This document shows, piece by piece, positions 1 through 9,106 of a stretch of 64,000 nt of DNA. Every line of letters begins with the position of its first letter. The stretch's first letter is position 1. The notes beneath the pieces are model-generated. The model did no database searches, was not told the origin of the DNA, and worked only from the letters and a program-made list of their open reading frames with translations. Source of the stretch: Planococcus circulans (GTDB lineage Bacteria > Bacillota > Bacilli > Bacillales_A > Planococcaceae); contig NZ_JAIQCL010000006.1 in the NCBI RefSeq assembly GCF_020023385.1, positions 1 through 64,000 of the forward strand. The letters are read 5' to 3'. A program made the position numbers and the translations under genes.

Positions 1-77
1 GTAAGTGTGTCATCAATGATCGAGCTGATGGCGGATTGGGTCGCTACTACACCTTCTAAACCTTTAGTTGTTGTCAT
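1..77 (-). CDS. citZ: Citrate synthase, N-terminal fragment
   Basis: This is the first 25 codons of a gene reading off the left edge of the window. The peptide begins MTTTKGLEGVVATQSAISS and continues with IIDDTL, which matches the N-terminus of Bacillus CitZ-type citrate synthase (acetyl-CoA plus oxaloacetate to citrate, first step of the TCA cycle). The start ATG at 77 has a GAGGAG ribosome site at 87-93. A catabolite-responsive-like element lies about 80 bases upstream, in keeping with known CcpA control of citZ in Bacillus. The catalytic residues lie outside the window, so a methylcitrate synthase paralogue is not formally excluded, though the N-terminus fits CitZ better. Confidence 0.8.
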   Translation of the reverse strand, partial: MTTTKGLEGVVATQSAISSIIDDTL

Positions 78-603
78 AAGAAAAATCTCTCCTCAGTAAT
101 TTTTTTAAGTTTGGGCTGACCCGATTATGGCGATGCTCTGATTTGCAGGAATAATCAGTTAAGCGTTTTCATTTGAATAATTTCGACATGTTCTACTGGG
201 TCAATACCGCTACTCGGGGTAACTGTGACTATTCTGTGTTATTTATTTACTTTAACTTATCTGCCTGATAAAACAGTTTTAAATGGCTGTGATTGCTTAT
301 ATATTGTCTAAAGCAGAATAATGGATGTTTAAAAGAGAGTATTTTTACGTTCGAGATGAATTCATAACACAGAAAAACCAGTAAAACAATGGAATTTATT
401 TTTTCTGTAATATTTCGTTATTTCTCAAAATTTTTTTAGACAATCAAACCTTACAGCCGCAAGGCTTGATAAGCAGGAAAATAAGAGTTTGAAATTACAA
501 ATTTAAAAAACGCTCTTGTGTTATTTTGGAATAACATATATTCTCTGTAGAATCGCTTCTCAGCTGATGAAGCAGATAAAAATGGTTTAAAGGAGGACTT
601 TTG
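78..603. other. Divergent intergenic region citZ / OFA transporter
   Basis: About 525 bases with no supportable gene separate the divergent citrate synthase and OFA-transporter starts. It is AT-rich and holds a cre-like element at 158-171 and a perfect short inverted repeat TTATC-tgcct-GATAA at 257-271 that could bind a regulator. No riboswitch or RNA gene was recognised. The length is enough for separate promoters and operators for both genes. Confidence 0.5.
158..171 (-). promoter_or_regulatory. cre-like element upstream of citZ
   Basis: GTTAAGCGTTTTCA matches 12 of 14 positions of the CcpA cre consensus TGWAANCGNTNWCA; both mismatches are at the first two positions. It lies in front of citZ, a classical CcpA target in Bacillus. 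Binding is inferred from the match and the context. Confidence 0.45.
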
Positions 604-1899
604 ATGAGTAAAACAAAAAACAGATGGCTGATTGCTTTGGCAGCCATAGCGATTCAACTTTCGATCGGGGCGGCTTATGCATATAGCGTCTATACAACAC
701 CGATCAGCGACGAAATGGGATGGGCACCTAAAGAAATTACATACGCCTTTACGATCATGATGGCACTCGGTGGTATTTCGGCAGCCTTCTTCGGAGGATT
801 TGTGGAAAAGAATGGCCCTCGAAAGTCAGCAATTGTAGCAGCATTACTATTCGGTTTCGGACAAGCCGGCGCAGGATTTGCCGTTCAAATCGATTCGTTG
901 GTATTATTCCTGCTTACATATGGCTTGTTAAGCGGTCTTGGCTTAGGTGTAGGCTATATCGCACCTATCTCTACCCTTGTTAAATGGTTCCCGGACCGCA
1001 GAGGATTGGCTACTGGGATGGCAGTAATGGGCTTTGGTGCCGGTGCATTGATCACCGCTCCGGTTGCTGCAAACTTAATGGGATCATTTGGAGTCAGCAC
1101 TACGTTCTATATCCTAGGAATCAGTTATTTCATACTGATCGTATTGGGTGCATCCTATATTGCCCCACCGCCGAAAGACTGGATGCCAGCTGGTATGCAG
1201 CAGGCTATCGATTCCGGTAAAAAAGTAATGAAAAAAGATTTAGCGCAGTTGTCGGCTAGAGAAGCCGTGAAAACACGCCGTTTCTGGATGCTTTGGTCAA
1301 TGATGCTGATTAATGTCAGTGCCGGCATCATGATCATTTCAGTTGCTTCACCAATGTCGCAGGAGATGATGGGACTTTCAGCAGCTGGTGCTGCTACGTT
1401 AGTAGGCATCATGGGAATTTTCAATGGTGGAGGCAGACTAGGATGGGCTGCACTTTCCGATTACATCGGACGCCCAACAATCTTCACGATTTTCTTTGTA
1501 CTGGAAATCGCAGCTTTCACTATGCTTCCGAACATCACCAATGTACTAATCTTCCAAGCATTGATTTTAATTATTGTCAGCTGTTATGGTGGTGGTTTCT
1601 CCAATCTGCCAGCGTATATCGGCGATTTATTTGGAACCAAGCAATTGGGCGCAATTCACGGCTACTTATTGACGACATGGTCACTGGGTGGCATCATCGG
1701 ACCGGCAATCGTCTCGCAGATCCGAGAGCGGACAGACAGCTATGTGCCAGTGTTCTATGTCTTTATTGTTTTGGCATCTATCGCATTCCTGATTTCTCTG
1801 TTGATCCGTTGGGACATTAAGCGGGTTGAGGGGCTGCAGGATCCGAAAAAGGAGAATGTCTCTCCAAAAGGACTTAACTTACAAGAAGGAAATAACTAA
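604..1899 (+). CDS. OFA-family MFS anion transporter
   Basis: A 431-residue polytopic membrane protein of the oxalate/formate antiporter (OFA) branch of the major facilitator superfamily. The N-terminal helix with AAYAYSVYTTPISDEMGW and the following FGGFVEKNGPRK loop are typical of OFA members, and about 12 membrane segments can be counted. Family members exchange or import small carboxylates such as oxalate, formate, lactate or pyruvate; the substrate here is unknown. ATG at 604 is chosen over the TTG at 601 because AAGGAGG at 590-596 sits 7 bases before it. It is divergent from citZ, which fits organic-acid metabolism, and is followed by its own hairpin terminator. Confidence 0.85.
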   Translation: MSKTKNRWLIALAAIAIQLSIGAAYAYSVYTTPISDEMGWAPKEITYAFTIMMALGGISAAFFGGFVEKNGPRKSAIVAALLFGFGQAGAGFAVQIDSLVLFLLTYGLLSGLGLGVGYIAPISTLVKWFPDRRGLATGMAVMGFGAGALITAPVAANLMGSFGVSTTFYILGISYFILIVLGASYIAPPPKDWMPAGMQQAIDSGKKVMKKDLAQLSAREAVKTRRFWMLWSMMLINVSAGIMIISVASPMSQEMMGLSAAGAATLVGIMGIFNGGGRLGWAALSDYIGRPTIFTIFFVLEIAAFTMLPNITNVLIFQALILIIVSCYGGGFSNLPAYIGDLFGTKQLGAIHGYLLTTWSLGGIIGPAIVSQIRERTDSYVPVFYVFIVLASIAFLISLLIRWDIKRVEGLQDPKKENVSPKGLNLQEGNN

Positions 1900-1900
1900 T

Positions 1901-1926
1901 AAAATTGATTCTAAAGAATCAATTTT
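1901..1926 (+). terminator. Hairpin after the OFA transporter
   Basis: Perfect inverted repeat AAAATTGATTC-taaa-GAATCAATTTT starting 2 bases after the stop codon. The stem is AT-rich and the T tract short, so termination may be partial. Confidence 0.6.
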
Positions 1927-1999
1927 AACTTAAAGAAAAATGAATAATTAGTAGCGTGTTAAAATAAAATTAATTTCACTCAATTACTACAGATGAAAC

Positions 2000-2048
2000 A
2001 AAAAAGTCGCATCCAAAAACCTTAATGGGTTTCGGATGCGACTTTTTT
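2000..2048. terminator. Bidirectional terminator
   Basis: Arms AAAAAAGTCGCATCC and GGATGCGACTTTTTT around a 19-base loop, with T tracts on both strands. It separates the rightward transporter from the leftward pgeF gene and can serve both. Confidence 0.75.
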
Positions 2049-2199
2049 ATAGTGAAATTTCCAAGGAAACTGAATTCCAGCAGTAGTTATAGAGAGTGGA
2101 AGACGAGTCCAGAGTAAAGGAATCAGATGGTGGAGAATTCTCATTTTTTTTTGACTAATAATCCTAGTTCAATCACTCAATTTTCCAACACCCAGATAA

Positions 2200-2958
2200 T
2201 CATTTTTTCATTACGAAAATCAAATGTCTGCCACTCTCTCTGTCCTGCCGGTAGGAGAAGCCTTTCGGGCTTGAAAATGTGCAGGTCGGATCAATTGAGA
2301 TCTGTTCAGTTGGAACACCGGCAAGCTCACATTGCTTTTTTACCGTAGCCTGGTTGTCGATATGGTATTTGTTTGTGGCATTATTAAATTCTATAAATTC
2401 GCTGGCATAGCCAAGCAGATCGAACTTCAAGTAGACATCCTGATCGACTTCAAACTGTTGCTGGCTGATGGCTGCTCCAATCTGGATTTCTATATCGGAA
2501 GGCTTGCAGTTTTCAACATGGATCAACTGCTGAAGCAACTTAAGCGTAATTTCTTTGACCGTGCCTTGCCAGCCCGAATGGACAACGCCGACCATTCCGG
2601 TTTTCCTGTCACGGATGATGACAGGTACACAATCAGCTGCAAAGCTGCACAACACAAGTCCGCTCTCGTAGGTATATAAGGCATCCGTAGCGGGAAAAGC
2701 ATCCTCCGCATCATATGCACCACGGCCTTTGTCCTTGCTCGACACACGCTGGAAATTGGCGCTGTGGGTCTGTTGCGTACAAATAAAATCGGCGAGCGAA
2801 ACATCCAGGAGTTCCGCTAACTTCTTTCGGTTCGCCAAGATCGTTTGTGGATTTTCACAGGCATGTAAGGCCATATTGTTGTGTTCAGGTTCCGCGATAT
2901 CTTTTTCCGTCATTCCGGATAGGAATTGTTCATCATTTACATATATTTTTGCTTTCAT
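2200..2958 (-). CDS. pgeF: PgeF/YfiH-family multicopper-oxidase-like protein
   Basis: A 252-residue protein of the YfiH/LACC1 family (Pfam Cu-oxidase_4), now called peptidoglycan editing factor PgeF; homologues act as purine nucleoside phosphorylase/adenosine deaminase-type enzymes or remove misincorporated L-Ser from cell-wall precursors. The metal-site residues are visible: H65 in QQTHS, C110 in ADCVPV and H127 in VVHSGWQGT. The usual N-terminal SLNLG segment is replaced by a divergent NNMALHACENP stretch. ATG at 2958 is preferred because AGGAAAGG lies 8 bases upstream; an earlier ATG at 2964 is too close to it. The gene stands alone between terminators. Confidence 0.85.
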   Translation of the reverse strand: MKAKIYVNDEQFLSGMTEKDIAEPEHNNMALHACENPQTILANRKKLAELLDVSLADFICTQQTHSANFQRVSSKDKGRGAYDAEDAFPATDALYTYESGLVLCSFAADCVPVIIRDRKTGMVGVVHSGWQGTVKEITLKLLQQLIHVENCKPSDIEIQIGAAISQQQFEVDQDVYLKFDLLGYASEFIEFNNATNKYHIDNQATVKKQCELAGVPTEQISIDPTCTFSSPKGFSYRQDRESGRHLIFVMKK

Positions 2959-3037
2959 TTTCATCACCTTTCCTAAATATAGAACAATAAAAATTGGATG
3001 TACAGGGAAGAGGGAGACCGGATTGGAGTTTGGATAC

Positions 3038-3080
3038 AAAAAATAGCCCTGCCGCTGCCAGCAGGCAACGAAGGACTATC
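3038..3080 (-). terminator. Terminator of ald
   Basis: On the minus strand, an ATAGTCCT...AGGGCTAT stem containing GCCTGC/GCAGG arms is followed by a run of T. It lies 13 bases after the alanine dehydrogenase stop. Confidence 0.65.
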
Positions 3081-3092
3081 TTTCAGGTATTC

Positions 3093-4223
3093 TTATACCA
3101 ATGATGCCGGCTTAGCGAGAGCTTCATCGACAGAAACAAAGTCAAACCCAAGGTCTTTGGCGACAGCTTCATACGTAACACTGCCGTTTGCTGTGTTGAC
3201 ACCCAGTTTCAACGCTGGGTTTTCTGCGACTGCTTGTTGAACGCCTTTATTGGCCATCTGAAGTGCATAACCGACTGTGACATTCGTCAAGGCAATCGTT
3301 GATGTGCGTGGAACAGCGCCAGGCATATTCGCAACGGCGTAATGAACCACTTCATGTTTTACATAAGTTGGATCATCGTGTGTGCTGATGCGGTCTGTCG
3401 TTTCAAAAATTCCGCCTTGGTCGATGGCGATGTCTACAATAACAGAACCCGGGTTCATGGATTGGACCATTTCTTCAGATACCAATTTAGGTGCTTTAGA
3501 TCCTGGAATCAATACAGCGCCGATAACCAGATCGGATTCTTTGACTGCTTCTGCGATATTGAATGGATTGGAAATCAATGTAGTTACATCAGTTCCAAAA
3601 ATATCATCCAATTGGCGAAGGCGTTCCGGGCTCAAATCGATGACAGTCACTTGCGCGCCAAGGCCGATCGCCATTTTCGCTGCATTTGTTCCTGCAACAC
3701 CGCCGCCGATGATTGTCACTTTGCCGCGTTGTACACCCGGTACTCCAGATAATAGGATTCCTTTGCCGCCATAAACTTTTTCAAGGAATTGAGCGCCGAC
3801 TTGAGCAGCCATTCTTCCAGCTACTTCACTCATTGGCGTCAATAGTGGAAGCGTACGGTTTACTGATACCGTTTCATAGGCAACTGCAGTTACTTTGCTG
3901 TCAACCAAAGCTTGTGTTAACGCAGGTTCCGCTGCAAGATGCAGGTAAGTGAATAACAAAAGGTCTTCACGGAAATACTTGTATTCAGAAGCAACGGGCT
4001 CTTTAACCTTCATGACCATTTCTGCAGACCAGGCTTCCTGAGCTGTTTCAACCATCTTCGCACCAGTCGCTGTGTAATCAGCGTCTGTAAAGCTGCTTCC
4101 AAGACCTGCACCTGCTTCGATGATGACTTGATGTCCGGCTCTTACAAAAGCGTCGACACCAGCTGGAGTGATGGCCACTCGGTTTTCGTTGTTTTTGATT
4201 TCTTTTGGAATTCCAATAATCAT
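3093..4223 (-). CDS. ald: L-alanine dehydrogenase
   Basis: A 376-residue NAD-dependent alanine dehydrogenase (L-alanine + NAD+ + water to pyruvate + ammonium + NADH), used to catabolise alanine. It opens with [20 protein letters not shown], carries catalytic K74 (MKVKEP) and H95 (TYLHLA), the NAD-binding glycine loop [12 protein letters not shown] at about 171-182, and the VDIAIDQGG segment. The start at 4223 has a GGGGGAAG ribosome site. The next gene upstream, on the same strand, encodes an AdeR-type activator; the 120 bases between them contain a perfect palindrome that is a likely operator. Length is normal for the family. Confidence 0.95.
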   Translation of the reverse strand: MIIGIPKEIKNNENRVAITPAGVDAFVRAGHQVIIEAGAGLGSSFTDADYTATGAKMVETAQEAWSAEMVMKVKEPVASEYKYFREDLLLFTYLHLAAEPALTQALVDSKVTAVAYETVSVNRTLPLLTPMSEVAGRMAAQVGAQFLEKVYGGKGILLSGVPGVQRGKVTIIGGGVAGTNAAKMAIGLGAQVTVIDLSPERLRQLDDIFGTDVTTLISNPFNIAEAVKESDLVIGAVLIPGSKAPKLVSEEMVQSMNPGSVIVDIAIDQGGIFETTDRISTHDDPTYVKHEVVHYAVANMPGAVPRTSTIALTNVTVGYALQMANKGVQQAVAENPALKLGVNTANGSVTYEAVAKDLGFDFVSVDEALAKPASLV

Positions 4224-4263
4224 TTTTCTTCCCCCTATAAAACGAATAGTGTAGATATCCATA

Positions 4264-4300
4264 AGTATAGCGGGAAGCCTATGATTCTTCATTGTATGAA
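4264..4300 (-). promoter_or_regulatory. Probable ald promoter
   Basis: On the minus strand TATACT (4264-4269) makes a good -10. At the -35 distance there is only ATGAAG, a poor match, as expected for an activator-dependent promoter. An inverted repeat TTCAT-tgt-ATGAA at 4288-4300 overlaps the -35 region. Confidence 0.45.
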
Positions 4301-4321
4301 ACAAAGAAAGAAAGCGGTTTC

Positions 4322-4341
4322 TTTTGTGAAATTTCACAAAA
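4322..4341. promoter_or_regulatory. Perfect 20-bp palindrome, candidate AdeR operator
   Basis: TTTTGTGAAATTTCACAAAA reads identically on both strands. It lies between the adeR stop (4344) and ald, centred about 75 bases before the predicted ald transcription start, the usual place for an activator. AdeR of B. subtilis activates ald, so this is the natural candidate site; binding has not been shown here. Confidence 0.6.
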
Positions 4342-4343
4342 AA

Positions 4344-5585
4344 CTATTTGTTGCCCAGTTTTCGGGCTTTCAAATCCAAGTATATGCCCATTTTTTCATG
4401 GACATTGGTCATGCGGATTCCGCCTATTTCCGAAATTCGTTTAATCCGGTAATGAAGCGTATTGGTATGGACAAACAGTTTTTTTGCAGCATCGTTCATA
4501 TTGCTGTCCTGCTGGATAAAAACTTCCAGTGTTTTCAACAGGTTGGACTTGTGCTGGTTATCATAGGCTTCAAGTTTCGCAATGGCTGGATGTTCATAGC
4601 GTTCGGTACGCAGATCTTTTTGCAGTTTTTCCATATACCTGAAAATCCCGAGCTGGCGAAAATGGAACACATCCTCCAGTTCCTCCGGAAAAAAATCTTT
4701 CATCTTCAACACTTTTTGCGCTTCCTGATAACTCGTCTCTACTTTGACGAAATCGCTGTAACTTGTTCCGGCACTTCCTTTGACGCCAGAGATTGAAAAA
4801 CGATTGGCCATTTCAGAAATAAAGAATGCAATAAAGTCTTCAAAGGCTTTGTCATCGGATTGTGACGGATGGGGAGAAGCGATGAGGATCAACTCCTCCT
4901 CCATGACCACCAAAAAATGATTGGTGATCTTTTGGCTAGTTGTAATTAAATAGGAAATCTGCTCTTCCATTTTTCGTGTAATACTTTGATCGAAACGGAA
5001 GGCGAGTACGGTGAACCGATCTGGTTTTTTCAGATTCAACTCATCGAATTTATCATGGATTTCTTCTAAGGTTTTATATTGGCCGGTCAAAAGCTTCCAG
5101 AGGAAATCCTGGTAATTTTCTTCTTTCCGCTTGCGGTTCTGATGCAGCTTGGACATTAAGGGGGTAGCAGCGGCAGCGGCATCCTTCAACAAATCCAATT
5201 GTGCATCAGTCAATTTCTTGCCGCCTTCAACTACCCAGATATACCCTAGAATTTCATTGTTTTTCCGGATGGCAATCGCGACGCGGTCACGAAGTCCGAT
5301 GTCTTCAATGTGAGGGATGCGCAAAGCCGAATCCGATTTCATCAATTTGGGGATGACACCTTCTTTCCAAAGGCGATTGATGACTCTTTCGGGCACACGC
5401 TGTGAGATGATGGTGCCGATGCGGGCAGAATCGGTATCATCCTCATGGGAGCTATACGCATGCAGCCGATGGTTTGTATCTTCGATCGTAGCTGGGCACA
5501 GCAAATTTTCCTGGATGCTGTCGACCAATTCCTTCAGGTCAAAGAATGATTTCTTAAATGGATTTTCATATGGCATTTCGTACAT
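4344..5585 (-). CDS. adeR: PucR/CdaR-family activator of alanine dehydrogenase
   Basis: A 413-residue regulator. The N-terminal ~160 residues look like a GAF-type sensor (IPHIEDIGLRDRVAIAIRKN and GYIWVVEGG segments), followed by a GGDEF-like central region and a C-terminal PucR helix-turn-helix containing MNDAAKKLFVHTNTLHYRI at about 360-380. In B. subtilis the homologous PucR-type protein AdeR activates ald; the position immediately upstream of ald on the same strand supports that role. Start ATG 5585 has AAAGGAG 7-8 bases upstream. The sensed ligand is presumably alanine or a derivative (inference). Confidence 0.85.
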   Translation of the reverse strand: MYEMPYENPFKKSFFDLKELVDSIQENLLCPATIEDTNHRLHAYSSHEDDTDSARIGTIISQRVPERVINRLWKEGVIPKLMKSDSALRIPHIEDIGLRDRVAIAIRKNNEILGYIWVVEGGKKLTDAQLDLLKDAAAAATPLMSKLHQNRKRKEENYQDFLWKLLTGQYKTLEEIHDKFDELNLKKPDRFTVLAFRFDQSITRKMEEQISYLITTSQKITNHFLVVMEEELILIASPHPSQSDDKAFEDFIAFFISEMANRFSISGVKGSAGTSYSDFVKVETSYQEAQKVLKMKDFFPEELEDVFHFRQLGIFRYMEKLQKDLRTERYEHPAIAKLEAYDNQHKSNLLKTLEVFIQQDSNMNDAAKKLFVHTNTLHYRIKRISEIGGIRMTNVHEKMGIYLDLKARKLGNK

Positions 5586-5862
5586 GGAGCAGCTCCTTTG
5601 ACGGTCTTTTCAACTCACAACCGTATTCATTGATCTCTATACTTCAGTATAACGAAAAACAACATCTTACTCTAGCAGAGTTGGGGAAGCTGAGTGTATT
5701 TGTACAGAAAATAACAATTGGTGCTGATGCTTTATATCTTTTTTGGCAGGGTATAGGATAAAAAGAGATGGTTTTTAGAAATGGGGAATACTGGTTGGGC
5801 GCAGCTGGCGATAATTTAGTCGGGGTAAGGGTTTTATGGAAGAACTTGAGGGGGTGTATATC

Positions 5863-6324
5863 ATGCCATTGGAAATTGTACGAGAGGATATCACCAATGT
5901 GGAGGCGGATGCGATTGTCAATGCCGCAAACTCGGAACTGCAGATGGGCGGTGGGGTCTGCGGCGCCATTTTTCGTGCAGCTGGCGCGGAACAATTGCAG
6001 AAAGCCTGTGATGAAATAGGGCATTGCCCTGTAGGAGCCGCGGTTTTTACCGATAGTTTCCAGCTGCCCTCGAAATATATTATCCATACAGTCGGACCGA
6101 TTTGGCAGGGTGGCTATGAGGGAGAAGAAGAATTATTGCGTTCCTGCTACCGTAATTCATTGGAGTTGGCGAGGTCACTTGATTGCGCATCGATCGCGTT
6201 TCCACTGATTTCTTCAGGAATTTATGGCTATCCGAAAGAACAAGCCAAACAAGTTGCTGTTTCAGAAATAGAGAAATTTATACAAGAGCATGAAATGACG
6301 GTTTACTTGGTGTTGTTCAATTAA
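5863..6324 (+). CDS. Macro-domain (ADP-ribose binding/hydrolase) protein
   Basis: A 153-residue macro-domain protein of the YmdB/O-acetyl-ADP-ribose deacetylase type. The hallmark [17 protein letters not shown] loop binds ADP-ribose, with [14 protein letters not shown] and ISSGIYGYP as further family blocks. Start ATG 5863 is chosen because AGGGGGTG precedes it by about 6 bases; the in-frame ATG at 5836 has none. The protein stops at VYLVLFN, roughly 20 residues earlier than YmdB-type relatives, so it lacks the last helix; two stop codons follow in frame. It may remove ADP-ribose from proteins or metabolites. Confidence 0.85.
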   Translation: MPLEIVREDITNVEADAIVNAANSELQMGGGVCGAIFRAAGAEQLQKACDEIGHCPVGAAVFTDSFQLPSKYIIHTVGPIWQGGYEGEEELLRSCYRNSLELARSLDCASIAFPLISSGIYGYPKEQAKQVAVSEIEKFIQEHEMTVYLVLFN

Positions 6325-6360
6325 TGAACGGATAATTCACATCGAAAAACGGAAAAGATG

Positions 6361-6401
6361 AAAACAAGCCGCAGCTCCTTTAAGGAGCCGCGGCTTGTTT
6401 G
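6361..6401. terminator. Bidirectional terminator
   Basis: AAACAAGCCGCAGCTCC-ttta-GGAGCCGCGGCTTGTTT with one mismatch in the stem, placed between the convergent macro-domain and phosphoesterase genes. Confidence 0.8.
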
Positions 6402-6418
6402 GAGAGTTTAGAGCTACA

Positions 6419-7273
6419 TTATTTCTCTACAGAAGTGAGAATTTCTGTGTCAACCAACGGAATGGCATACTTGACATCAGCCGCGGTTCCTAACGGGTAA
6501 GGGTTAAGCCGGAAATGATCAATGGCATTTCCAATGGCTTGTGCATGTTCGTGCAGCTGTAAATCAGCAAAAGAAATATAATCGATGGACAGCAGGGAGT
6601 CGGAAACCTCAATTAGGCGGACAGCCTGTTCATCCAGCACTGCCGCAAGCTGAAGGAAGGTCCAGTTTTCACGTGCGGCTATGGAATTGAAGTGGTTATG
6701 GCCGTTGACGTATAGACCGGTACCTTGTTTTTGGGATAGGATGTCCCACATCGGAATATCGGGATGGATGCAGCGCTTATCTTTGGTGGAGTTTTTGGTG
6801 GTGCCGTGGATTGGATGGTGCCCGAATACGATCAGAGGCCGTTTGTCGGTTTCTTTAACCACCGCCGACAGCCAGTCCTGCTGGAGCGGATCCATGGTTC
6901 CGCCCCAATCGGCGTAATTTTGTTCCTGTGCAGTATCCAAAAATGCCAGAACAACTGAAGCGGTTGAAACTTGATGGAAACGATGCTGGCGCGTAATGGC
7001 CAGTACTTCTTTCCGGGTCATCCCGTAGACATCATGGTTACCAAGAACATGCTTGAATGGCTTGCCGTGTTTCTCGATGATGGAATAGACATCTGCCAGT
7101 TCGTCCTTTGTGCCGAAATTAGTCAAATCACCGATCGATACATAAAGGTCTGCTGGAATTGAAAAGAATTCTCTCAGGAAAACCTCGTAAAATCTTTTCC
7201 GGTCCCTTTCGATAAAGGAATAGGACTCTTTCAAAGCCGGATAATGCAAGTCACCGATAACCGCAATTTTCAT
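6419..7273 (-). CDS. Calcineurin-like metallophosphoesterase
   Basis: A 284-residue metallophosphoesterase. The metal-binding motifs occur in order: GDLH near residue 10, GDLTNFG, GNHDVYG, FGHHPIHGT and GHNH. Enzymes of this fold hydrolyse phosphomonoesters or diesters; the substrate cannot be told from sequence. ATG 7273 starts the canonical MKIAVIGDLHYP; an upstream in-frame TTG would add only seven polar residues. AAAGGGG lies upstream. No signal peptide is visible, so it should be cytoplasmic. Confidence 0.8.
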   Translation of the reverse strand: MKIAVIGDLHYPALKESYSFIERDRKRFYEVFLREFFSIPADLYVSIGDLTNFGTKDELADVYSIIEKHGKPFKHVLGNHDVYGMTRKEVLAITRQHRFHQVSTASVVLAFLDTAQEQNYADWGGTMDPLQQDWLSAVVKETDKRPLIVFGHHPIHGTTKNSTKDKRCIHPDIPMWDILSQKQGTGLYVNGHNHFNSIAARENWTFLQLAAVLDEQAVRLIEVSDSLLSIDYISFADLQLHEHAQAIGNAIDHFRLNPYPLGTAADVKYAIPLVDTEILTSVEK

Positions 7274-7377
7274 CTGCTGTTCCGCCCCTTTCAATCTTAT
7301 CTAAATCCAGTATCCCAAAAGATTGTTGAGCTGCTTTTAAGCAGATGTTAAGATTTACATTCCGCTCAATAAGGACA

Positions 7378-8064
7378 TTATTTTGCTTTAAGGATGCCGC
7401 TCTCTACGAGATTGTTTAAGGCGCCGATATTTTTAAACCGGAAATAACCACTCAATCTGTTCAAGTCTTTTTGGGTCCAAGCTGTATATGCTGTACTCAA
7501 CTCATAGTCCTGCTCGAGTTTCAGCACCAAAGTTTTGGCGAATTCAATTTGTTTTTGTGTCAGTGGCTTTTCCTCACTTTTAGCTTTATTGGCGGAAAGT
7601 TGCTTGGTGACTTCGGAAGGGGAAATGATGGTTTTTTGGATAGCTTCGGTATAGAATCCTTTTTTTATCCAGGATAGATCTTCCCGTGTCAGGCTGAACC
7701 ATTCGCCTTCAAGGCGCTTGTCTGAAAAATGCTGGTGAAAGGCGCTTTCCGTTTGATGATGATCTGCAGTTTTAATAAGGAAAATCAATTTGTTTTCAAA
7801 TGGGAGTTTGACATTGAAGACATTCATTCGTCTGTCGATTTGCTTGGTTTTGCCTATTTTAAACGAGCCGGTCATGTACTCCTGTACGAAATATACATAG
7901 CCGGGAGCTTTCCCTGGCTGTGCAGGAAGTTGGATGATCCGATCAAGTTCCTGTTGATTGGATTCAAAAAGATAAATTTTGTTAGAGTCTATTTTAGGGG
8001 ATGAGATTTGCGGGATAGGATTTTCTGGTTGTTTTGCAAACTTACTGAAAAAACTTTTGAACAT
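7378..8064 (-). CDS. GIY-YIG (T5orf172/MUG113-type) nuclease-like protein
   Basis: A 228-residue protein whose middle (about 55-140) is a T5orf172-type GIY-YIG domain: GYVYFVQEYMTGSFKIGKTK supplies the two strands (here YVYF...FKIG) and is followed by the RR pair, the HHQTESAFHQHF helix and EWFSL. The C-terminal ~60 residues form a separate helical region. Such domains occur in phage proteins, mobile elements and stress proteins and may cut or bind DNA; no partner is adjacent. Ribosome site TTAGGAGG is strong. A 549-base non-coding stretch lies upstream, unusual for this window. Confidence 0.7.
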   Translation of the reverse strand: MFKSFFSKFAKQPENPIPQISSPKIDSNKIYLFESNQQELDRIIQLPAQPGKAPGYVYFVQEYMTGSFKIGKTKQIDRRMNVFNVKLPFENKLIFLIKTADHHQTESAFHQHFSDKRLEGEWFSLTREDLSWIKKGFYTEAIQKTIISPSEVTKQLSANKAKSEEKPLTQKQIEFAKTLVLKLEQDYELSTAYTAWTQKDLNRLSGYFRFKNIGALNNLVESGILKAK

Positions 8065-8613
8065 GAGTGATGCCTCCTAAAGGCCGATTGAAGAATCTGG
8101 GCTTTCCATTTATTATAATATAAGTAAGCTGGTTTTAGAGGATGTAAATGTGAAAAATGTAAATTACTTAACTATCCAGGATATGTTTGGAAGATGAGTC
8201 TGAAAAATCTCTTGAATGCCTAGTGGAATTACATAGAAAATCTTTGCCTCTTTAAAGTTGTGGCAAGGTGGTTGTGTCTTAAAAAAACACAGCGGGAATT
8301 AGGCGTACATCAATAGTTTAAAGAGAATTTTCAGCTGCGAAGTGGTAGGGAAGCAGAATGGAATCAATTTTCAATTCGAAACCGATTTCAAAAGTAAAGA
8401 TATATCAGCAGATCTTTTATTGCTATTCAATTTGCTTTAGACAATCGTATCGTAGTGGAGGGATCCAGTAGAGCTAACTCTTTTTAAAATTATATGGCTT
8501 AACTCTATGCGCCTACACATATAACCGTTCTTTTATTGCGTTCTTGAAAGCTTGACACAACTGGGTTTTTCTTTTTTTTTTGAAAAAAACAATGAAGAGG
8601 GGAGGGGACTTTA
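8065..8613. other. 549-base region without a gene
   Basis: No open frame with a ribosome site could be supported on either strand. The DNA is AT-rich and lacks an obvious terminator hairpin or RNA family. A TTGACA at about 8551 could belong to a promoter of the following DUF1648 gene but no good -10 accompanies it. It may be the remains of a lost gene. Confidence 0.35.
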
Positions 8614-9105
8614 GTGAAGAACCAACCGAAAATAGAAATACCAGGTTCAGTTCTTGAGGCATTTCTGAATGCTGTCTCTGTACTGGTCTTTTTAATGATG
8701 TTCGTCTATCTGCTATTTCACTATAATGCGTTGCCTGACCAAGTACCGAGCCACTATAACGCTGCAGGTGAACCCGACGGCTGGGGCAGGAAAACGGAGC
8801 TATTTCTTCTGCCGATAATCGCAGCAGCATTATGGAGCGGTATGACAGTTCTTGAAAAGTATCCGCATAGTTATAACTACCTAAACCTGACAGAAGAGAA
8901 TATAGAGGCACAATACAGTAATGGCCGGTTAATGATCAATGTACTGAAAAACGAAATCAGTATCCTTTTCAGTTTCATCACTGTCCAGTCGGTTCGAGTG
9001 GCTACGGGTGCTGCAGATGGTCTGGGGAGCTTCTTTATGCCCGTCTTCTTGACAGTAATACTAGTCACAGGTATTTATTTCATCGGACGCATGCTGCGAA
9101 ATTAG
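8614..9105 (+). CDS. DUF1648-domain membrane protein
   Basis: A 163-residue protein with a DUF1648 module. After the first membrane helix (about 18-38) comes LPDQVPSHYNAAGEPDGWG, the diagnostic DUF1648 block also found in SdpI-like immunity and membrane proteins. About four membrane segments are predicted by eye. It starts at GTG 8614 after GAGGGGAGGGG. No SdpR-like regulator or toxin gene is adjacent, so a role in toxin immunity is only a possibility. The stop is followed at once by the DnaA-box-like cluster. Confidence 0.7.
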   Translation: MKNQPKIEIPGSVLEAFLNAVSVLVFLMMFVYLLFHYNALPDQVPSHYNAAGEPDGWGRKTELFLLPIIAAALWSGMTVLEKYPHSYNYLNLTEENIEAQYSNGRLMINVLKNEISILFSFITVQSVRVATGAADGLGSFFMPVFLTVILVTGIYFIGRMLRN

Positions 9106-9106
9106 T

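Noticed and set aside
257..271. CcpC box for citZ
   Set aside because: The inverted repeat is TTATC...GATAA, opposite in order to the ATAA-n7-TTAT pattern known for CcpC, so it is listed only as an inverted repeat.
8065..8613. Recognisable pseudogene
   Set aside because: Short stretches of plausible coding composition appear near 8350-8480 but no family could be matched, so no pseudogene is claimed.
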